A stretch of 61,151 bases of DNA from assembly GCF_001458395.1 (NCBI RefSeq), contig NZ_CYSR01000004.1, positions 1 to 61,151 on the forward strand, read 5' to 3'. Below the pieces are notes generated by a model, which worked only from the letters and a program-made list of their open reading frames with translations, was not told the origin of the DNA and did no database searches. The stretch's first letter is position 1. Each line of letters starts with the position of its first letter. Below, one piece after another: positions 1-7,618 of this stretch. The DNA comes from Leisingera aquaemixtae. Lineage in GTDB: Bacteria; Pseudomonadota; Alphaproteobacteria; Rhodobacterales; Rhodobacteraceae. Made by a program: the position numbers and the translations under genes.

Positions 1-558
1 GCGCTGACGCTGATTCTGGGCTTCGCCGCCCGCCGGGTGCTGGGCAATATCATCGCCTCGCTGCAAATCGCGCTCAATCAGTCCGCCAAGATCGGCGACC
101 GGATCGTCTATAATGACTACCTCTGCCATGTGGAGCGGATCAACTTCACCTATGTGCAGCTGCGCGACTGGGACGGCACCCGGCTCATCGTGCCGGTGGA
201 GGAATTCATCTCCACCCCGTTTGAGAACTGGACGATGAAAGAGCCGAAGATGCTGCGCATCATCAAGCTGAAATGCGCCCATAACGCCGATGTGGACGCG
301 CTGCGCGAGGCGTTTGACGATATCGTGAGCGAACTGGACAAAGACGAGCTGGGCGATCCCGATGATGCCAAGGTCCGGGTGGCCGGGCAGGATGTGTTCG
401 GCAAGGACGTCTGGTTCGCCCTGCCCTGCGCCGATCCGAACACCTCCTGGGATGCCGCCTGCAAGGCCCGCGAGATGATCATTGCGGCCGGCAACCGGAT
501 TGCCGAGGAACGCGGTATCGACATCTTCCCCGAGGTCCGCCCGGCCGAGGCGGCCTAA
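1..558 (+). CDS. MscS-type mechanosensitive channel, 3' part (copy of the right-hand gene)
   Basis: The open frame runs in from base 1 and ends at 558. It is identical to the last 186 codons of the full gene at 58651-60312, because the two ends of the window are the same 1,397 bases. It covers the end of the pore region and the MscS beta and C-terminal domains. It is not a separate gene: the internal ATG at 37 has no ribosome-binding site and lies inside the conserved MscS core. On the circle this is simply the end of the 553-residue channel. Its stop overlaps the convergent UdgX gene by 4 bp. Confidence 0.9.
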   Translation, partial: ALTLILGFAARRVLGNIIASLQIALNQSAKIGDRIVYNDYLCHVERINFTYVQLRDWDGTRLIVPVEEFISTPFENWTMKEPKMLRIIKLKCAHNADVDALREAFDDIVSELDKDELGDPDDAKVRVAGQDVFGKDVWFALPCADPNTSWDAACKAREMIIAAGNRIAEERGIDIFPEVRPAEAA

Positions 559-1397
559 GCCACCTGCCCCGCCTGCCCTGCCTGAGCTGCCGGAAGCGCC
601 AGCCCGGCGCGCGCCCGCGCCGCCGCCAGGTCGCTGCGCAGCAACCCGCGCAGGCGGGCCTGGGCGGCGGGGTCCGGCGTGCGCAGGATATGCGCCGGGT
701 GCAGCGTCAGCAGCACCGGCACCCCCTGGCGGCCACTCTCCACCGTGCCGCGCCGCGCCATCAGGCTGCCGCCGCTGCCGGTCAGCGCCAGCGCCGCCGT
801 CGCCCCCATCGCCACGATCAGCCGCGGCTGCACCAGTTTAACTTCGGCATCCAGCCACCACCGGCAGCGCTGCACCTCGCCCGCATCCGGGCGCTGATGC
901 AGGCGGCGGCGGCCCTGGGGGCGGAACTTGAAATGCTTCACTGCATTGGTCAGATACACCGCCTCCCGCGCCACTCCGGCCTCGGCGGCAACCGCATCCA
1001 GCAGCTGCCCGGCAGGACCAACGAAGGGCCGCCCGGTCAGATCCTCGCGGTCGCCCGGCTGCTCGCCCACCAGCATCAGCGCGGCATCCTGCGGGCCTTC
1101 GCCCGGCACCGCCTGGGTGGCGGCGCAATGCAGCGGGCAGCGGGTGCAGCCCGCCAGCGCCGCTGCCAGACCGTCCTGCGGCCCGGCCCAATGCTCCGCT
1201 GCGGCCTGTTCTGCCGCCGCCTGCACCCGCGCGGTGCGGGCGGGCGGCAGCGTCGGCGCCGCCTCCGCCATCGCCCGCGCCCGGGCAGGCGCCGTGGCGA
1301 TCAGTTCCGGTATCGCTGCCGCCTCCGGCATGTTGCGCCAGTATTTCTTCGGCATCTCCGACTGCATCGCCTTCACCTTCAGCCGCGCCGGGTTAAA
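1..1397. repeat. Terminal direct repeat, left copy (circular overlap)
   Basis: Bases 1-1397 match 59755-61151, including the first codons, the convergent gene junction near 555 and the last bases at the window edge. An identical end-to-end overlap is the usual sign of a circular molecule written out linearly with redundant ends. A genuine large duplication is possible but unlikely, since it would begin and end exactly at the window edges. Confidence 0.93.
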
Positions 1398-2030
1398 GAT
1401 GTTGCGGAAATAGGTCAGCCACAGCGCCTCGCTCGCATCCTCCGGCAGGCCGGGCTTGGGCGCGCCCGGCTCAAACCGCAGCACGCCGCCCTCGAACACC
1501 GCGCAGACATCCGGCGTCAGGATGCGCCAGTCCATGTCCCCGAACCGGCGGGCAAAAAACGGCGCCGTCGGCTCAACCGTGCGGTGCTCCGGCTCGAACC
1601 AGGCGGCAAAGCTGCGCCGCGCCGCCTCCGGGCTGCCGGTTTCGCGGAACCGGACAAAGGCCTTCATCTTGTGCTGGCAGCGGTGCACCGACTTTTCCAT
1701 GCGCCGCAGATGCGCAAGCTGCGCATCGCCCCGGTCGCTCATCAGCTGCGGCGCGTCCTTCAGCCGCCACAAGAATGCATACAGCCGGTCAAACCGCGCC
1801 GGATCCGAATGCCAGGAGACACTTTCCGCCAGGTTCACGAAACTGCGCGGCACCGCAACGGACCGCGCAGGCGCGGGCGGCGCTGCGGCCGTGTCGAACA
1901 GCCCCGCCTCCCCTGGCGCGCCGCAGTGCCAGCGCAAATCCTCCGGCGGCTCCCCGGCGCTCAGATAGCCGCGCGCGGCCTCCCGCCAGGCGGCCGCGGT
2001 GCCGATGGAGGGCAGGCTCACAACCTGCAT
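555..2030 (-). CDS. udgX: UdgX-type uracil-DNA glycosylase with N-terminal DUF4130-like domain
   Basis: This 491-residue protein has two parts. Residues 1 to about 270 match the DUF4130/TIGR03915-type domain that accompanies a radical-SAM partner. Residues about 290-480 form a family-4-like uracil-DNA glycosylase. Visible motifs are C295-x2-C298 and C389 (candidate [4Fe-4S] ligands), GEQPGDR at 322-328, TNAVKHFKF at 361-369, and an RRRLH loop ending in His378. That loop corresponds to the KRRIH loop of UdgX, whose histidine bonds covalently to the abasic site after uracil excision. The start overlaps the stop of the upstream radical-SAM gene as TGATG, so the two are translationally coupled and should share its SOS promoter. 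Family assignment is by recalled motif, not by search. Confidence 0.88.
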   Translation of the reverse strand: MQVVSLPSIGTAAAWREAARGYLSAGEPPEDLRWHCGAPGEAGLFDTAAAPPAPARSVAVPRSFVNLAESVSWHSDPARFDRLYAFLWRLKDAPQLMSDRGDAQLAHLRRMEKSVHRCQHKMKAFVRFRETGSPEAARRSFAAWFEPEHRTVEPTAPFFARRFGDMDWRILTPDVCAVFEGGVLRFEPGAPKPGLPEDASEALWLTYFRNIFNPARLKVKAMQSEMPKKYWRNMPEAAAIPELIATAPARARAMAEAAPTLPPARTARVQAAAEQAAAEHWAGPQDGLAAALAGCTRCPLHCAATQAVPGEGPQDAALMLVGEQPGDREDLTGRPFVGPAGQLLDAVAAEAGVAREAVYLTNAVKHFKFRPQGRRRLHQRPDAGEVQRCRWWLDAEVKLVQPRLIVAMGATAALALTGSGGSLMARRGTVESGRQGVPVLLTLHPAHILRTPDPAAQARLRGLLRSDLAAARARAGLALPAAQAGQAGQVA

Positions 2031-3265
2031 CAGAACAGGCTCAGCTGCTCGGGCGGCGGCGCAAAGCGCGACCGCAGATCCGCGGTGTCCGCCAGCGCCC
2101 CCGGCGTCCAGCCAACGGCGGTGATGAAGGGCCGCGCCTTCTTCAGCAGCGCCCCCATCCGCTGCAGATCCTCATACCGCAGGGCGCGGTGCCGCCGGGT
2201 GCTGAGGATCCGGTTCACAGTCCTGACCCCGAACCCCGGCACCCGCAGCAGCTCCTCGCGGCTGGCCCGGTTCACATCCAGCGGAAACAGCCCCCGGTGC
2301 GCCAGCGCCCAGGCCAGCTTGGGGTCGATCTCCAGATCCAGGTTGCCGTCCGGCGCCGCACTGGTGATCTCTTCCAGGCCAAAACCGTAAAACCGCAGCA
2401 GCCAGTCCGCCTGATACAGCCGGTGCTCGCGCACCAGCGGCGGGCTGACCAGCGGCAGCCGGGCCGAGGCATCGGGGATCGGCGAAAACGCCGAATAATA
2501 AACCCTGCGCAGCCCGTAGCTGCCATAAAGCCGGGTGGACTGCCCCAGGATCACCGCATCGCTGGAGCCATCGGCCCCCACGATCACCTGCGTCGACTGC
2601 CCGGCGGGCGCAAACCGCGGCGGCCGCTTGCCGGTGTGGCTGCGGTCCTTGGCGGCCTCGCCGCGCAGCCGCACATCGGCCATCGCCTTGCGGATCTGCT
2701 CCGGTTTCTTCTCCGGCGCGTGCTGGCGCACCGAGGCATCGGTCGGCAGCTCCACATTGATCGACAGCCGGTCCGCCAGCCGCCCGGCCTCGGCAATCAG
2801 TTCCGGCGCCGCGTCGGGGATCGTCTTCAGGTGGATATAGCCGCGGAAGTTTTCCTCCTCCCGCAGCTTGCGCGCGATCTGCACCATGTCCGACATCGTC
2901 GCATCGGGCGAGCGGATGATGCCCGACGACAGGAACAGCCCCTCGATATAATTGCGCCGGTAGAACTCCACCGTCAGCTTGACCACCTCATCCGGGGTGA
3001 ACCGCGCCCGCGGCACGTTCGACGACACCCGGTTGATGCAATAGGCGCAGTCATAGATGCAGAAATTGGTCATCAGGATCTTCAGCAGGCTGATGCAGCG
3101 CCCGTCTGGCGCATAGGCATGGCAGATCCCCGCGCCGGTGTTCGACCCCAGCCCCTTGCCATCGCGCGAGTCGCGCTTGCTGGACCCTGAGGAGGCGCAG
3201 GAGGCGTCGTATTTGGCCGCATCGCTCAGAATCGCGAGCTTGTCTCGAACACTCATCTTGGACAT
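2030..3265 (-). CDS. Putative DNA modification/repair radical-SAM protein (UDG-linked)
   Basis: This 411-residue protein carries the radical-SAM cysteine motif C69-x3-C73-x2-C76 (CIYDCAYC). A helix-hairpin-helix segment (LLRVPGFGVRTVNRIL) near residues 340-355 suggests DNA contact. It matches the rSAM_link_UDG family (TIGR03916), which sits beside UdgX-type glycosylases; its substrate is unknown. I chose the ATG at 3265, preceded by a GGGAGAA-like purine run about 15 bases upstream; an in-frame ATG at 3256 is an alternative. A perfect alphaproteobacterial LexA box lies immediately upstream, so the operon is probably induced by DNA damage. Confidence 0.87.
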   Translation of the reverse strand: MSKMSVRDKLAILSDAAKYDASCASSGSSKRDSRDGKGLGSNTGAGICHAYAPDGRCISLLKILMTNFCIYDCAYCINRVSSNVPRARFTPDEVVKLTVEFYRRNYIEGLFLSSGIIRSPDATMSDMVQIARKLREEENFRGYIHLKTIPDAAPELIAEAGRLADRLSINVELPTDASVRQHAPEKKPEQIRKAMADVRLRGEAAKDRSHTGKRPPRFAPAGQSTQVIVGADGSSDAVILGQSTRLYGSYGLRRVYYSAFSPIPDASARLPLVSPPLVREHRLYQADWLLRFYGFGLEEITSAAPDGNLDLEIDPKLAWALAHRGLFPLDVNRASREELLRVPGFGVRTVNRILSTRRHRALRYEDLQRMGALLKKARPFITAVGWTPGALADTADLRSRFAPPPEQLSLF

Positions 3266-3267
3266 AT

Positions 3268-3282
3268 GTTCTTATAATGTTC
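3268..3282 (-). promoter_or_regulatory. LexA (SOS) box upstream of the rSAM-udgX operon
   Basis: The plus strand reads GTTCTTATAATGTTC, a perfect match to the alphaproteobacterial LexA consensus GTTC-N7-GTTC. It ends 3 bp before the start codon at 3265, between the ribosome-binding site and the ATG, where bound LexA would block transcription or elongation. The adjacent genes encode DNA-repair proteins, which fits. Confidence 0.85.
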
Positions 3283-3472
3283 TCCCTTCCGGATTGGCAA
3301 GCCCGCCCCCCTGCCCTGACCGGAAATCCGCCGGAAACCGATACCGGCGCCGCACAGCCGGGGCCGCCGCGGGGAACCATTGCCGCCGCCCCGCGTTGAG
3401 TCTGTGCCGCCTGCGCGGCTGCCAAACCGTCCCGCGGCAGCCCCGCGGCCGGCCAGTCACAAGGAGGATCCC

Positions 3473-3634
3473 ATGACCAAGCAGCAGCCCAAACACGATG
3501 TGATCGAAGGTCTGAAGGGGTCGGAACAGCACCACCCGCTGAAGAACCGGCCCGGTGAAAAAGGCGACCCGGACCATACCGATCCGAAGTCCGAAACGTC
3601 CGAATCCAGCGACAAGGACAAAGACGAGGACTAA
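3473..3634 (+). CDS. Small, highly charged hypothetical protein (53 aa)
   Basis: The ATG at 3473 has an excellent ribosome-binding site, AAGGAGGA, at 3461-3468, which decides this start over a longer in-frame extension. The product is hydrophilic, rich in Lys, Asp, Glu, Ser and Pro, ends in a run of Asp/Glu/Lys, and has no membrane segment or cysteine. It looks intrinsically disordered. I do not recognise a family. It lies between the SOS-controlled repair operon (divergent) and repA. The strong Shine-Dalgarno sequence argues it is translated; its function is unknown. Confidence 0.6.
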   Translation: MTKQQPKHDVIEGLKGSEQHHPLKNRPGEKGDPDHTDPKSETSESSDKDKDED

Positions 3635-3751
3635 CTCCGCCGCCCCGCGCGGCACCGTTTCCAGCCCTGGGCGCCGCCGCAAACCCGGTTCGCGGCCCGG
3701 CGCCCGGCCCCTGCCGCGTGATCCCCTGAACCTGCCAACTATAGAAAACGC

Positions 3752-3781
3752 TTGCACGAATCCCGCTCTTTGGCCAATAGT
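3752..3781 (+). promoter_or_regulatory. Candidate repABC promoter
   Basis: A TTGCAC hexamer at 3752-3757 and AATAGT at 3776-3781 are separated by 18 bp. The -10 element touches the inverted repeat that starts at 3781, the arrangement expected for an autorepressed repABC promoter. The match to consensus is moderate (4 of 6 at -10). Confidence 0.4.
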
Positions 3782-3816
3782 CACGGAAAAGAGGCGGTAA
3801 ACGCCAATTTCCGTGA
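3781..3816. promoter_or_regulatory. Inverted repeat upstream of repA (operator or second parS-like site)
   Basis: Arms TCACGGAAA (3781-3789) and TTTCCGTGA (3808-3816) are perfect 9-bp inverted repeats. Nested inside is a second dyad, GGCG (3793-3796) with CGCC (3802-3805). The element starts at the candidate repABC -10 box and ends 65 bp before the repA ATG. Autorepression by RepA/RepB at such dyads is established for repABC plasmids; the role here is inferred. Confidence 0.65.
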
Positions 3817-3880
3817 ACACGCCAGACGGCAAAGACACGGGTAAAAGGCAGAGCGGCGCAGATGGCAGGCACAAGGGCAG

Positions 3881-5068
3881 ATGGATCATACATACACACC
3901 TGAGGATCTCAATGCGGTGATCCGCCAGCATTCCGAATGGATTGCGGCCCAGCTGCACGCGCAGCGCGAAAGCCTGTTCCCCCCGAACGCCTCCAAGACC
4001 ATGCGCAAATTCACCTCCGGCGAGGCCGCGGCCCTGCTCGGGGTCAATGATTCCTACCTGCGCAAGCTGCATCTGGACGGCAAGGGCCCCTCGCCCGAGC
4101 TGACCGCCGGCAACCGCCGCCAGTATTCCGCCGAGGACATCCAGGCCCTGCGCCATCTGCTGGAGAAAACCGCCCGCAAGCCCGGCGACTACCTGCCCGG
4201 GCGGCGCGAAAATGACCATATGCAGATCATCGGCGTGATGAACTTCAAGGGCGGCTCCGGCAAAACCACCACCTCCGCCCATCTCGCACAGCGCCTGGCG
4301 CTCAAGGGCTACCGGGTGCTGGCCATCGACCTCGACCCGCAGGCGTCGCTGACCGCCCTGCACGGCGTCCAGCCGGAGTTCGACCTCAAGGACGGCGGCA
4401 CGCTCTATGACGCCATCCGCTATGACGACCCGGCGCCGATCTCCTCGGTGATCCGCAAGACCTATATCCCGAATCTCGACCTCATCCCCGGCAACCTCGA
4501 ACTGATGGAGTTCGAGCACGACACCCCCCGCGCCCTCGCGCAGGGCAGCGCCGGATTGTTCTTCTTCCGGGTGAAAGAGGCTCTGGCACAGGTCGATTCC
4601 GACTATGACGTGGTGGTGATCGACTGCCCGCCGCAGCTCGGCTTCCTCACCATGTCCGCACTGTCCGCCGCCACCGGCGTGCTGGTCACCATCCACCCGG
4701 AAATGCTCGACGTGATGTCGATGTCGCAATTCCTACGCATGACCGCCGACCTGATGGACGTGATCGCGCAAAGCGGCGCCGACATGAGCCACGACTGGAT
4801 GCGCTACCTGCTGACCCGCTACGAGCCGTCGGACGCGCCGCAGAACCGCATCGTTGCCTTCCTGCGCACCATGTACGGCGACAAGGTGCTGAACGCGCCG
4901 ATGCTGAAATCCACCGCGATTTCCGACGCGGGCCTCACGAAACAGACCCTTTACGAGGTCGAACGCAGCGCCTTCACCCGTTCCACCTATGACCGCGCGG
5001 TCGAAAGCCTGAACGCGGTCAACGACGAAATCAGCCAGCTCATTCAGGAAACCTGGGGGCGCTCATGA
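3881..5068 (+). CDS. repA: RepA, ParA-type partition ATPase of the repABC cassette
   Basis: This 395-residue protein has the layout of repABC RepA. An N-terminal winged-helix or MerR-like DNA-binding region (about residues 43-95) is followed by a ParA ATPase with deviant Walker A KGGSGKTT (123-130) and LAIDLDPQ (147-154). It drives plasmid segregation with RepB and parS, and autorepresses the operon with RepB. The ATG at 3881 follows an AGGGCAG ribosome-binding site. The stop overlaps the repB start as ATGA, so repA and repB are coupled. The length is normal for the family. Confidence 0.95.
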   Translation: MDHTYTPEDLNAVIRQHSEWIAAQLHAQRESLFPPNASKTMRKFTSGEAAALLGVNDSYLRKLHLDGKGPSPELTAGNRRQYSAEDIQALRHLLEKTARKPGDYLPGRRENDHMQIIGVMNFKGGSGKTTTSAHLAQRLALKGYRVLAIDLDPQASLTALHGVQPEFDLKDGGTLYDAIRYDDPAPISSVIRKTYIPNLDLIPGNLELMEFEHDTPRALAQGSAGLFFFRVKEALAQVDSDYDVVVIDCPPQLGFLTMSALSAATGVLVTIHPEMLDVMSMSQFLRMTADLMDVIAQSGADMSHDWMRYLLTRYEPSDAPQNRIVAFLRTMYGDKVLNAPMLKSTAISDAGLTKQTLYEVERSAFTRSTYDRAVESLNAVNDEISQLIQETWGRS

Positions 5069-6078
5069 CCAGCAGCAAGAAATCCCGCCTTTCGATGCTC
5101 GACAGCCTGGCCGCCGCCGGGGCGCCGGTGGCCGCCCCTGCCCCGGCGGCCTCGATGATGTCCAGCAACCGCGCCCTGCGCTCCGCCCGCGACGCGGTGG
5201 ATTCGCACCGGGTCTGGGATCTGGAACCGCATCAGATCGAGGACACGCGGATCAACGACCGGCTCGACCCGGCAGACGTGATCGACCTGCGCGACGCGAT
5301 AGAGGCGAACGGCCAGACCGTGCCGATCCTGGTGCGCCGCCACCCCACTGAGGCCGACCGCTACCTCTTGGTCTACGGCCGCCGCCGGCTGGAGGCGATC
5401 CGCGCCTCCGACAAGGTCACCAAGGTCCGCGCCCTGGTCGCCAGCCTGGACGATGATGCCGCCGTGCGCGCCCAGATTTCGGAAAACATGGCCCGGCGCG
5501 ACCTCTCCTTCATCGAAAAGGCGCTGTTTGCGCAGGAGCTGGTCGAAAACGGCTTTGGCAACCAGTCGCAGGTCGCCGAGGTGCTGACCGTCACCAAATC
5601 CTCCGTCTCCATGGCCATCGCCATTGCCGAGGCCATCGGCCCCGATCTGATCCGCGCCATCGGCCCGGCTCAGGGCATCGGCCGCCCCCGCTGGGACGCG
5701 CTGGCCAAGGCAATTGAGGAAACCGGCGCCGACCGAGACGCGCTGATCCGCATCGCCGAAAAGGAATACACCCGTTTTACCGTGGACGCGGTGACCGAAG
5801 GCTCGGACGCCGCGCCCGGCGACCCGTCTGTGATGGCGTTTGAGGCGGTTTTCAGCGCCGTGGCCCCCGCCCCTGCCGCCAAACCGGCTGCAAAGAAGGC
5901 CCGCACCCTCACCCAGCCGCTCACCGTCGATGGCCGCCGCAGCGCCACCCTGCGCCGCACCGCCAAGGGCCTCAGCCTGGAACTTCCCGGCGGCGGCTTT
6001 GCCGACTGGCTGGAAGCCGAGGCGCAGAACGTCATAGAAGAGCTTCACGCGCGCTGGCAGTCGCGCGGCGAAGAATAA
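5065..6078 (+). CDS. repB: RepB, ParB-type partition protein
   Basis: This 337-residue ParB-family protein begins four bases before the repA stop. The ParB N-terminal domain covers about residues 55-150, including the GRRRLEAI and ARRDLSFIEKA boxes. A helix-turn-helix (SQVAEVLTVTKSSVSMAIAIA) covers about 173-195. RepB binds parS; the best candidate is the palindrome at 7506-7523. An Ala/Pro/Lys-rich linker near residues 265-290 precedes a short C-terminal dimerisation region. The length is typical of repABC RepB proteins. Confidence 0.95.
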   Translation: MTSSKKSRLSMLDSLAAAGAPVAAPAPAASMMSSNRALRSARDAVDSHRVWDLEPHQIEDTRINDRLDPADVIDLRDAIEANGQTVPILVRRHPTEADRYLLVYGRRRLEAIRASDKVTKVRALVASLDDDAAVRAQISENMARRDLSFIEKALFAQELVENGFGNQSQVAEVLTVTKSSVSMAIAIAEAIGPDLIRAIGPAQGIGRPRWDALAKAIEETGADRDALIRIAEKEYTRFTVDAVTEGSDAAPGDPSVMAFEAVFSAVAPAPAAKPAAKKARTLTQPLTVDGRRSATLRRTAKGLSLELPGGGFADWLEAEAQNVIEELHARWQSRGEE

Positions 6079-6250
6079 TAGATAACAATAACTTAGGAGG
6101 CACAGAGCAGGCAAAAAAGAAGGCCCCGCAAAGACGACGCTCCACGAGACCAACTTGTTTCTAGCACCTTCAAGTTAGTGGCCGGAGCCGATAACCGCAA
6201 GTCCAAAGCGATTCGCGGGCCGCTGTTTTTTTGTCTTTCGTGATGATGAC
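6079..6250 (-). ncRNA. repB-repC intergenic region: repC leader hairpin and probable counter-transcript RNA locus
   Basis: In repABC plasmids this spacer encodes a small antisense RNA that limits repC expression and determines incompatibility. A large imperfect dyad is visible: CTCC plus CAACTTG (6140-6157) pairs with CAAGTTA plus GGAG (6171-6187) around a 13-base loop. A T7 run at 6226-6232 behind an AGCG/CGCT stem (6207-6224) could act as an attenuator before repC. On the minus strand a T6 run near 6113-6118 could end the antisense RNA. A minus-strand TTGCGG-N17-TAACTT is only a weak promoter candidate. Exact RNA ends cannot be set from sequence. Confidence 0.5.
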
Positions 6251-7507
6251 ATGGGATATATGCCCCTCACGCCTTTTGGGCGAACGGTGGATGCTGTCCT
6301 GCTGAAGCACCAGCAGGCCGCCTCAGGCCACGCCCCTTTGCAATCTGACGTCAGCAAATGGGACGCGCTGCGCGACCTGGCCGCCGCACGGAAATCCTAC
6401 GGCCTCAGCGACCGCGACCTCTCGGTGCTGCAGGCGCTGCTCGGCTTCCTGCCCGGCAAGGAGATCAGTCCGCAGCCCGGCGTGACCGTGGTGCATCCAT
6501 CGAACCGCGCGATCTGCGAGCGGCTGAACGGCATGCCCAGCTCCACCATGCGCCGCCACATGGCCAAGCTTGTGGATGCAGGCATCCTGATCCGCCGCGA
6601 CAGCCCCAACGGCAAACGCTACGTGCGCCGCTACCAGGGGGAGCGCGTGGCCTATGGTTTCGACCTCTCCCCCCTCGCCTTCCGCTTTGCCGAATTCTCG
6701 GACGCGGCAGCGGCGCGGCGCGCTGAGGAGGCCCGCATCAAGCAGCTGCGCGAAACCGTCAGCCTGATGCGCCGCGACCTCCTGAACCTCGCCCTCTGCG
6801 GCGCTGCGGACCGGCCTGAGCTGACCGTCTGGGACCAGTTCCACGACCTCGCCCACCTGACCGCCCGCGACCTCCGCCGCAAGCTCGGCGCGGACGATCT
6901 GGAAGCCCTGCAAGCCCGTCTTGCAGCCGCCCTGGCTGAGACGAAACACCTGTTAGAGCCTGCCTTTGCAGAAAAATCGGGCACCAGTGACGCCCAAATT
7001 GAGCACCACTATCAGAATTCAAAGAAAGACTTATTTGAATCTGAACAGACCGTTACGGCAGCGCCCGCTGAGGCTACGGAATCGAAAGACGAAAACAGTT
7101 ATGCTGAGAAACCAGCAGCAGACAGGCCCGTGACATGTGAAACGCCGGGACCGGTGCCAGAGGCCCCTGCCCCCAGCGGCCCCAGCCTCCCCTTGCGTCT
7201 GGTCCTTTCTGCCTGCGGCGAGATCCGCGGTTACGCCGATGGCGCCATCCGCCACTGGAACGACCTGTTGCGCGCCGCCGATACCGTGCGCCCGATGATG
7301 GGAATTTCCACGGCGGTCTGGGAAGACGCTAAAACCGCCATGGGCACGGCAGAAGCCGCAACCGTGGTTGCCGCCATGCTGGAGCGGTTTTCGGAGATCC
7401 GCTCCCCCGGCGGCTACCTCCGGCATCTCAGCGCCAAGGCGGTGTCGGGACGCTTCACCAGCGCGCCCATGGTCCTGGCCCTCACCCGCCGCGAGGCGGC
7501 CGCATAG
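6251..7507 (+). CDS. repC: RepC, replication initiator of the repABC cassette
   Basis: This 418-residue protein matches alphaproteobacterial RepC from its N terminus (LTPFGRT, then a helix-turn-helix region around VHPSNRAICERLNGMPSSTMRRHMAKLVDAG near residues 80-110). RepC initiates replication, and the origin normally lies within its own coding sequence. The start is uncertain between ATG 6251 and ATG 6269; neither has a strong ribosome-binding site, as expected if leader structure controls translation. Residues about 235-310 form a low-complexity linker with more AT-rich codons (about 6960-7110), a plausible origin region. The stop codon lies inside the parS palindrome. Confidence 0.94.
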   Translation: MGYMPLTPFGRTVDAVLLKHQQAASGHAPLQSDVSKWDALRDLAAARKSYGLSDRDLSVLQALLGFLPGKEISPQPGVTVVHPSNRAICERLNGMPSSTMRRHMAKLVDAGILIRRDSPNGKRYVRRYQGERVAYGFDLSPLAFRFAEFSDAAAARRAEEARIKQLRETVSLMRRDLLNLALCGAADRPELTVWDQFHDLAHLTARDLRRKLGADDLEALQARLAAALAETKHLLEPAFAEKSGTSDAQIEHHYQNSKKDLFESEQTVTAAPAEATESKDENSYAEKPAADRPVTCETPGPVPEAPAPSGPSLPLRLVLSACGEIRGYADGAIRHWNDLLRAADTVRPMMGISTAVWEDAKTAMGTAEAATVVAAMLERFSEIRSPGGYLRHLSAKAVSGRFTSAPMVLALTRREAAA

Positions 7508-7523
7508 TTCACAGCTGTGAACT
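7506..7523. promoter_or_regulatory. parS centromere palindrome
   Basis: AGTTCACAGCTGTGAACT is a perfect 18-bp palindrome containing GTT-N4-GC-N4-AAC at 7507-7522, the recalled parS consensus of repABC plasmids. It overlaps the repC stop codon. A parS just downstream of repC is known from rhizobial repABC plasmids. Confidence 0.85.
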
Positions 7524-7545
7524 CCCCGCCGCGGCCCCGGCCGCT

Positions 7546-7559
7546 ATGATCCGGATCAA
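7546..7559. promoter_or_regulatory. FNR-type box before cbpA
   Basis: ATGAT-CCGG-ATCAA matches the FNR/Anr dyad TTGAT-N4-ATCAA at 9 of 10 informative positions. Its centre is 66 bp before the cbpA ATG. With a class II geometry (-41.5) transcription would start about 25 bases before the ATG. Confidence 0.6.
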
Positions 7560-7618
7560 CCCGCAGCCGCTTGCGTCATGGCACACTGCGCTCGCAACGG
7601 CGCGGGGAGAGCGGTGGC

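Noticed and set aside
37-558. Separate small MscS-like gene at the left edge
   Set aside because: It is the end of the full channel gene repeated by the circular overlap; no start signal precedes ATG 37.
690-2390. Long plus-strand open frame (566 codons) opposite UdgX and rSAM genes
   Set aside because: It is antisense to two well-supported genes, Arg/Pro/Gln-rich like typical high-GC shadow frames, and has no ribosome-binding site or recognisable domain.
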